Below, piece by piece: positions 6,448 to 10,646 of a stretch of 10,646 nt of DNA. The notes under the pieces are model-generated. The model worked only from the letters and a program-made list of their open reading frames with translations, was not told where the DNA came from and ran no database searches. How positions within the stretch are numbered: the stretch's first letter is position 1; each line of letters opens with the position of its first letter. Source of the stretch: Nitrososphaerales archaeon TH5896 (GTDB taxonomy: Archaea > Thermoproteota > Nitrososphaeria > Nitrososphaerales > Nitrososphaeraceae). The stretch is from NCBI GenBank assembly GCA_014523625.1, contig JAATVP010000050.1, positions 1 through 10,646 of the forward strand, given 5' to 3'. The translations under genes were made by a program, and so were the position numbers.

Positions 6448-7884
6448 TTGGAGATAACAGAGGGACTAACGTTTGATGACGTTCTCATCGTTCCGACTAG
6501 ATCACACATCATCTCCCGGAGTCAAACTAATCTAAGGACAAGGCTATCACGAAATATTTTTCTTAACATTCCCCTGATCAGCGCAAATATGGATACGATC
6601 ACTGAGTCAGGAATGGCAATTGCTCTAGCCCGTGAAGGCGGAATAGGTATTATACACAGATTTATGACTATTGGAGACCAAGTAGACGAAGTCTTGAGGG
6701 TAAAGAGATCCGAATCAGTCATGATTGAGCAGCCGTATACGGTTCGCCAAGACATGAACGTAACAGATGTAAGAAAGCTGATGACTAACTATGGAGTTTC
6801 TGGGTTACTCGTTGAAGATATTGATCACAAATTAGTGGGCATCATTACCAGACGAGACATAACCTTTGAGAGTAATCCAACAAAAAAGGTATCCGGTTCA
6901 ATGAGTAGAGATGTAATCACGGCCCAAAAAGGAATTACCATTGAAGAAGCTAAAGAAATTCTTCACAAGCATAGAATAGAAAAGCTACCGGTAGTTGATA
7001 AGAAATATCATATAGTAGGTCTAATCACAAGTAAAGATATTCTCAAGATGGAGCAGTATCCGTATGCTTCCAAGGATAAGAAAGGAAGACTACTTGTGGG
7101 CGCGGCTGTAGGCGTCAAGGGTGATTTTCTAGAAAGAACCGAGACATTGCTGGAGGCTGGGGCTGATGTGATAGTGGTTGATATTGCGCACGGGCATAGC
7201 GATAATGCAATAAATGCAGTCAAAATGATAAAGAGGGCATTTCCAAATTGTGAACTTATTGCAGGAAATGTTGCGACTGGAAATGGATCGAAGGATCTTA
7301 TCCGGGCTGGGGTAGATGCGGTGAAAGTCGGCGTTGGCTCCGGATCCATATGCATTACGCGAGTTATTACGGGCTCTGGAGTACCTCAGGTCACCGCGGT
7401 CGTCGACAGTGCCAAAGTAACAAAAGATTATGATATTCCAATAATCTCAGATGGTGGAATAAGGACATCTGGTGACGCCACTAAGGCTCTTGCGGCTGGA
7501 GCATCTTCTGTAATGGTTGGAAGTCTCTTTGGAGGCACAGATGAAAGTCCTGGCAAGACACTCGTTAAGAATGGTAAGAAATTTAAAATGTACAGAGGAA
7601 TGGCTTCCTTTTATGCATCTTTGGGTAGAAAGTATCGAGAGGAGGGTTCACAGGTTATTGAATCAGACGATCTGAATGATTACGTGCCAGAAGGTGTAGA
7701 AGCAATGGTAAGTTACAAAGGGAGCGTGGTTGACATAATTAGGCAGCTGGTTGGAGGTCTTCGTTCTGGGCTTAGCTACTGTGGTGCAAATACAATAGCA
7801 GAAATGCAGAAGAATGCAAAGTTTATAAAAATCACTTCTGCCGGGTATACCGAAAGCCTTCCTCATGACGTTGAAGTAGTATGA
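6448..7884 (+). CDS. guaB: Inosine-5'-monophosphate dehydrogenase
   Basis: Cytosolic enzyme that oxidises IMP to XMP with NAD+, the committed step of guanine nucleotide synthesis. At 478 residues it has normal length for a CBS-containing IMPDH. The barrel starts with [12 protein letters not shown] (5-16). Two CBS motifs occupy about 95-200, each ending in the pattern VGIITRRDI or VGLITSKDI. The substrate loop GSGSICITR holds the catalytic Cys302. The phosphate-binding segments [10 protein letters not shown] (334-343) and MVGSLFGG (356-363) follow, then MYRGMAS (381-387) and a C-terminal barrel end [15 protein letters not shown]. The start is TTG: the residues directly after it match the family N-terminus, and no better codon is nearby. 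The CBS pair, plus the IMPDH-type loop, argues against GMP reductase. The mobile flap is unusual, with KYREEG (395-400) where the Arg-Tyr dyad is expected. The gene has its own promoter and is divergent from the 226-residue protein gene. Confidence 0.94.
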   Translation: MEITEGLTFDDVLIVPTRSHIISRSQTNLRTRLSRNIFLNIPLISANMDTITESGMAIALAREGGIGIIHRFMTIGDQVDEVLRVKRSESVMIEQPYTVRQDMNVTDVRKLMTNYGVSGLLVEDIDHKLVGIITRRDITFESNPTKKVSGSMSRDVITAQKGITIEEAKEILHKHRIEKLPVVDKKYHIVGLITSKDILKMEQYPYASKDKKGRLLVGAAVGVKGDFLERTETLLEAGADVIVVDIAHGHSDNAINAVKMIKRAFPNCELIAGNVATGNGSKDLIRAGVDAVKVGVGSGSICITRVITGSGVPQVTAVVDSAKVTKDYDIPIISDGGIRTSGDATKALAAGASSVMVGSLFGGTDESPGKTLVKNGKKFKMYRGMASFYASLGRKYREEGSQVIESDDLNDYVPEGVEAMVSYKGSVVDIIRQLVGGLRSGLSYCGANTIAEMQKNAKFIKITSAGYTESLPHDVEVV

Positions 7885-7926
7885 TTTCTTAACTATGACA
7901 AATCCATCAAAAAAAGTTGAATATAG

Positions 7927-7936
7927 AATATATATC
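7927..7936 (+). promoter_or_regulatory. TATA-like element of the secreted-protein gene
   Basis: AATATATATC is centred about 27 bases before the ATG at 7959. This is the distance expected from TATA box to transcript start, so the mRNA would be nearly or fully leaderless. That supports ATG 7959 over the TTG at 7917. Confidence 0.45.
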
Positions 7937-7951
7937 TGATTTATATCAGAT
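7934..7951. repeat. Inverted repeat between TATA box and start codon
   Basis: ATCTGAT (7934-7940) and ATCAGAT (7945-7951) are perfect 7-bp inverted arms separated by TTAT. The repeat starts at the end of the TATA-like element and ends eight bases before the ATG. This is a typical position for a repressor operator in archaea. It could also be chance in AT-rich DNA or an RNA hairpin after guaB. Confidence 0.35.
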
Positions 7952-7958
7952 TCAATTG

Positions 7959-8522
7959 ATGTCCTCGACTTTGACAAGATTGTTGACAGTCTTGCTTCCC
8001 TTGATTACAATACTGTTAGTTTCCTCCCCCGTCTACGCTCAGGTGACAATCTTACCTGGCACCGATCTCCCTGAAATTGAAATTCAACAACAAAACCAAT
8101 CCACTCCGGACCAACCTCCTCAACAGCAAACTACAGAATTGACTACCAATCTAACAACAGGCCTTGATACCAACAGCGTCTCCCTGAAACTTGCGGCTGC
8201 TCATTACATACCCTTAACGGTCGATCCGGGGAATCAGGTAAAGCTTTTTGTTGACTATAACGTATCAAATCCAGAGGTAGTCAACAAACCAATAAATGCT
8301 ATAATGGAGGTATACGCCACAAACGAAACTCTTATCAGAACATCCTCTTTTCCTTCGCCTATAACTGCGAATGAGACAGGTACAATTCAACTTGCAACCA
8401 CTTTCAATGACGACGCATTAAAGAACCTTACAGCTGTAGTTACGGTTACCGATCCATCGAAAGAATCTCCCATATCAGAGCCTCTAAGAGTTCCACTCAC
8501 ACTAGGCCAAGTGATTGAATGA
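7959..8522 (+). CDS. Secreted protein with Sec signal peptide and QT-rich linker
   Basis: 187 residues from ATG 7959. Residues 1-27 form a Sec-type signal peptide: a single Arg (R7), a hydrophobic core LLTVLLPLITILLV (8-21) and a likely signal peptidase site VYA|Q after A27. A Q-, T- and P-rich linker (43-67) follows, then a beta-rich domain (about 70-187) of alternating hydrophobic residues that suggests an immunoglobulin-like sandwich; this fold is inference. Six N-x-S/T sequons (N46, N64, N101, N122, N138, N156) suggest N-glycosylation on the cell surface. There is no C-terminal membrane anchor and no cysteine in the mature part. I do not recognise the family and assign no function. The frame extends up to a TTG at 7917, but that would put 14 polar residues before the signal peptide, and the TATA-like element lies inside that stretch, so the ATG is preferred. 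An inverted repeat just upstream may regulate it. Confidence 0.8.
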   Translation: MSSTLTRLLTVLLPLITILLVSSPVYAQVTILPGTDLPEIEIQQQNQSTPDQPPQQQTTELTTNLTTGLDTNSVSLKLAAAHYIPLTVDPGNQVKLFVDYNVSNPEVVNKPINAIMEVYATNETLIRTSSFPSPITANETGTIQLATTFNDDALKNLTAVVTVTDPSKESPISEPLRVPLTLGQVIE

Positions 8523-8553
8523 CTCTGCAATATCACCAGTATCTAACTTCTGC

Positions 8554-8564
8554 TTTTTTATTAA
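8554..8564 (+). promoter_or_regulatory. T-tract terminator overlapping a TATA-like element
   Basis: A run of six T (8554-8559), about 30 bases after the secreted-protein stop, is a plausible archaeal terminator. It runs into TTTATTAA (8557-8564), which could be the TATA box of the next gene, with a transcript start near 8587 and a leader of about nine bases. Both roles are tentative. Confidence 0.35.
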
Positions 8565-8582
8565 TCCATGAATCCATACAAG

Positions 8583-8593
8583 GGCCGGCCGGC
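8583..8593. other. GC-only palindromic patch before the small zinc-type gene
   Basis: GGCCGGCC (8583-8590) is a perfect palindrome and continues as GGC, in otherwise AT-rich DNA. It sits where the transcript of the 74-residue protein is predicted to start, just before the ATG at 8596. A related GGCCGGC occurs at 234-240. Confidence 0.3.
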
Positions 8594-8595
8594 GT

Positions 8596-8820
8596 ATGGC
8601 TTCTCCCATAGCATATTGTTTGATTTGTTCTCGAACGACCTCTAGTAAGTATTGTGAGCACCATCACAAATCGTATGGCAAATTAGCTTCAGAGTATGAA
8701 ACTTGGAAGAGAGCATTAGGAAAAATGTCATGGGAGGATTATCTAAGAAAATTACTTGAGCTGCAAGAAACTAGTTCCTCTATAAAAGATGTAATAGAAA
8801 AAGAACTAGGAATACCCTAG
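8596..8820 (+). CDS. Small protein with zinc-binding-type CxxC...CxH motif
   Basis: 74 residues. C8-x2-C11 and C20 followed by H22, H23 and H24 form a compact treble-clef or zinc-ribbon-like knuckle that would bind one metal ion; the ligand set is inferred. The rest is a charged amphipathic helical region (about 28-72) with aromatic residues W38 and W46. Similar short archaeal proteins with a Cys/His knuckle near the N-terminus are usually annotated as hypothetical, and I assign no function. The ATG directly follows a GC-rich patch and lacks a clear ribosome binding site, in keeping with a short leader or none. It is 73 bases after the secreted-protein gene and converges on the thermosome gene. 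Confidence 0.75.
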   Translation: MASPIAYCLICSRTTSSKYCEHHHKSYGKLASEYETWKRALGKMSWEDYLRKLLELQETSSSIKDVIEKELGIP

Positions 8821-8860
8821 ACCCCCTGCAGTTAAATGGAATATGAGATATAGCTGAGGG

Positions 8861-8895
8861 AAAAACAAAACGCAAAGAAATTAGAAGTTAAAAAA
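8861..8895 (-). terminator. T-rich terminator of the thermosome gene
   Basis: On the minus strand, beginning about 33 bases after the thermosome stop (8929), there are T-tracts of six (8895-8890), four (8870-8867) and five (8865-8861) bases with no stem. Serial U-tracts without a hairpin are the usual archaeal terminator. Confidence 0.5.
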
Positions 8896-8928
8896 TATCT
8901 TGTAGAGGTCAAAGCTCTGGACGACTGA

Positions 8929-10584
8929 TCACATATCGCCCATGCCACCCATTCCACCTGGAGGCATGCCTCCGCCAGGAGGACCTCCAGCTGATTTACT
9001 CGCCGCAATAACATCATCAATACGTAAGATCATCGATGCAGCTTCAGTAGCCGACTTGATTATTTGTTCCTTGACAATAAGAGGTTCGAATATGTCTATT
9101 TTAGAAATATCTGCAATTCTTGCGTTTCTAACGTCGATTCCGGTCCACTTTGAACCCTTTGATTGTCTAGCCCTCAAATCCGTCATTACATCTATTGGAT
9201 CCATGCCGGCATTCTGACCTAAAGTAAGTGGGATGACCTCCAATGACTCTGCAAACTTCTCAGCAGCAAGTTGTTCCCTACCGGAAAGAGTGCCCACCCA
9301 ATCACGCAATTTCCCAGCTACGTACGCCTCTGGTGCTCCTCCTCCTGCAACTATTGCTGGCTTCTCCAAAACATCCTTGGTGACACTTAATGCATCATGT
9401 AATGATCTCTCTGCTTCATCGACAACTCGTTGTGATCCTCCTCGAATAAGTATTGTGACTGCCTTCGGATTTTTACATCCTTCTATAAAGACCCATTTGT
9501 CTGTCTCCACTTTCCGCTCTTCTACCAAATCTGCGGCGCCTAGGTCTTTACTTGAAAGATCTTCAAGGTTGCTAATGATTCTTGCATCTGTCGCTGTAGC
9601 CAGCTTTGTCATATCACTTTCTTTGACCCTTCGAACCGCCAAGATATTAGCCCTTGCCAGATAATGTTGTGCTATGTCGTCAATACCCTTTTGACATACG
9701 ACAACGTTGGCACCCGCAGCGATAATTTTGTCCACCATGTTTTTCAACATCTTATTCTCTTCCTCAAGAAACATCTTCATCTGATCAGGGGAACTAATGT
9801 TGATCTTTGCATCAAATTCGGTCTTTTCTATTTCAAGGGCCGAATTGATCAGAGCGATCTTTGATTTCTCAATTCGTTTTGGCATTCCTCCGTGCACAAC
9901 TTCTTTATCGAGCACTATGCCCTTTATCAATTTAGTATCTCGCAGAGATCCGCCAGCCTTCTTCTCAACCTTGATATCATCCAAGTCTTCTCGATATCCA
10001 CCTGTCGATTTAGCAACTATTTGAAGGGACGCATCAACAACCAACTCTGCCAAGTAATCTGATTCTTTGGAAACTAATTTTGTCTGCATCGATGTCTTGG
10101 CGATTTTTATAAGTTGAACTTTATCATTACCATGGACTTTCATTGCAAGATTGTTGAGTATATCAATCGCTTTGATAGCACTTCTTCTATAACCATCAAC
10201 TATAATGGTTGGATGAACATCCTTTCCAATTAGCTCTTCTGCCTTTTCGATGAGTGCTCCCGCAAGGACGACTGCAGATGTTGTACCATCTCCCACTTCA
10301 TTATCTACAGACTTTGCGACTTCTACCATCATCTTTGCGGCAGGATGCTGTACATCGATTTCTTTAAGAATTGTAGCCCCATCATTTGTGATAGTCACAT
10401 CACCAAGAGAATCTACGAGCATCTTGTCCATCCCTCGTGGACCCAAGCTTGAGCGGACTACCTCCGCTATCAGCTTAGCTGCAGTTATGTTATTCTTCTG
10501 TGCGTCACGACCCTTAGTCTGACTAGCGCCTTCTTTCAATATTAAGACTGGCATTCCACCAGCTGTTCCTTGTTGAATTGACAT
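8929..10584 (-). CDS. ths: Thermosome subunit (group II chaperonin, TCP-1/CCT family)
   Basis: Subunit of the archaeal double-ring chaperonin that encloses and folds cytosolic proteins using ATP, with a built-in lid instead of a GroES partner. Its 551 residues are normal family length. Equatorial-domain motifs are [10 protein letters not shown] (46-55), NDGATIL (67-73) and GDGTT (98-102, with the catalytic-type D99). The apical domain runs from about 215 to 365, with the helical lid around 240-285 (the SSPDQM and FLEEENKML region). The second nucleotide-binding segment is VAGGGAPE (412-419), followed by [10 protein letters not shown] (457-466). The tail (533-551) is rich in Gly, Pro and Met and ends GGMGGMGDM, as in other archaeal chaperonins. 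The ATG at 10584 follows an AGGTGA site at good spacing. Whether it is an alpha or a beta subunit cannot be told; archaea often have two or three paralogues. Confidence 0.97.
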   Translation of the reverse strand: MSIQQGTAGGMPVLILKEGASQTKGRDAQKNNITAAKLIAEVVRSSLGPRGMDKMLVDSLGDVTITNDGATILKEIDVQHPAAKMMVEVAKSVDNEVGDGTTSAVVLAGALIEKAEELIGKDVHPTIIVDGYRRSAIKAIDILNNLAMKVHGNDKVQLIKIAKTSMQTKLVSKESDYLAELVVDASLQIVAKSTGGYREDLDDIKVEKKAGGSLRDTKLIKGIVLDKEVVHGGMPKRIEKSKIALINSALEIEKTEFDAKINISSPDQMKMFLEEENKMLKNMVDKIIAAGANVVVCQKGIDDIAQHYLARANILAVRRVKESDMTKLATATDARIISNLEDLSSKDLGAADLVEERKVETDKWVFIEGCKNPKAVTILIRGGSQRVVDEAERSLHDALSVTKDVLEKPAIVAGGGAPEAYVAGKLRDWVGTLSGREQLAAEKFAESLEVIPLTLGQNAGMDPIDVMTDLRARQSKGSKWTGIDVRNARIADISKIDIFEPLIVKEQIIKSATEAASMILRIDDVIAASKSAGGPPGGGMPPGGMGGMGDM

Positions 10585-10593
10585 ATCCTCTAT

Positions 10594-10599
10594 TCACCT
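10594..10599 (-). promoter_or_regulatory. Ribosome binding site of the thermosome gene
   Basis: Minus-strand AGGTGA lies nine bases before the ATG at 10584 and matches the 3' end of 16S rRNA. A second, partial match GAGGAT (10590-10585) abuts the ATG. This makes the thermosome gene one of the few here with a clear Shine-Dalgarno, and fixes the start. Confidence 0.55.
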
Positions 10600-10630
10600 A
10601 AAATATACTCAATAAAGGCATGGATTGGGA

Positions 10631-10639
10631 TATATTAAA
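10631..10639 (-). promoter_or_regulatory. TATA box of the thermosome gene
   Basis: Minus-strand TTTAATATA would place the transcript start near 10609, giving a leader of about 25 bases that includes the AGGTGA site. A second AT-rich element, AGTATATTT (10609-10601), would start the transcript inside the gene and is less likely. Confidence 0.45.
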
Positions 10640-10646
10640 TTTACTA

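Noticed and set aside
7008..7355. 115-codon minus-strand ORF within guaB
   Set aside because: Lies wholly inside the well-supported guaB frame and has no family motif; a shadow of the real gene.
9233..9664. 143-codon plus-strand ORF opposite the thermosome gene
   Set aside because: Antisense to a clear chaperonin gene, serine- and threonine-rich composition typical of a complement frame, no start signals.

Overview
The window reads as a stretch of archaeal chromosome, most likely from an AT-rich member of the Thaumarchaeota (Nitrososphaerota). The grounds are a group II chaperonin (thermosome) subunit with a Gly-Gly-Met tail, a full-length archaeal-type SMC, AT-rich TATA-like elements about 25 bases before several starts, T-tract terminators, frequent TTG start codons, and a secreted protein rich in Q, T and N-glycosylation sequons. 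The phylum call is inference from these features, not from a database match.

Layout. Bases 1-546 hold no gene I can support, apart from a possible tail of an upstream frame. 547-1569 (+) encodes an OppF/DppF-type peptide ABC transporter ATPase with the C-terminal cysteine motif of that family; none of its usual partners is in the window. It converges on smc (1621-5172 or 5193, -). Upstream of smc, on the same strand, lie a 330-base gap containing a consensus-grade Shine-Dalgarno followed by a 16-codon ORF, and then an unrecognised 226-residue protein with a likely winged-helix N-terminal half (5523-6203, -). A divergent control region of about 245 bases separates this from guaB (6448-7884, +), an IMP dehydrogenase with a CBS pair. 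Next on the + strand come a secreted glycoprotein-like protein (7959-8522) and a 74-residue zinc-binding-type protein (8596-8820). The latter converges on the thermosome subunit gene (8929-10584, -), whose promoter and ribosome binding site are near the right edge.

Functionally this is a housekeeping neighbourhood: chromosome organisation (SMC), guanine nucleotide synthesis (GuaB), protein folding (thermosome) and peptide uptake. The genes look like separate transcription units rather than one pathway. I see no tRNA or rRNA gene, CRISPR array, insertion sequence, integrase or phage gene, and no clear new multi-gene system. The points worth a second look are small: the leader ORF before smc, an inverted repeat in the promoter of the secreted-protein gene, unusual residues in the SMC hinge and IMPDH flap, and the unrecognised winged-helix-like protein.
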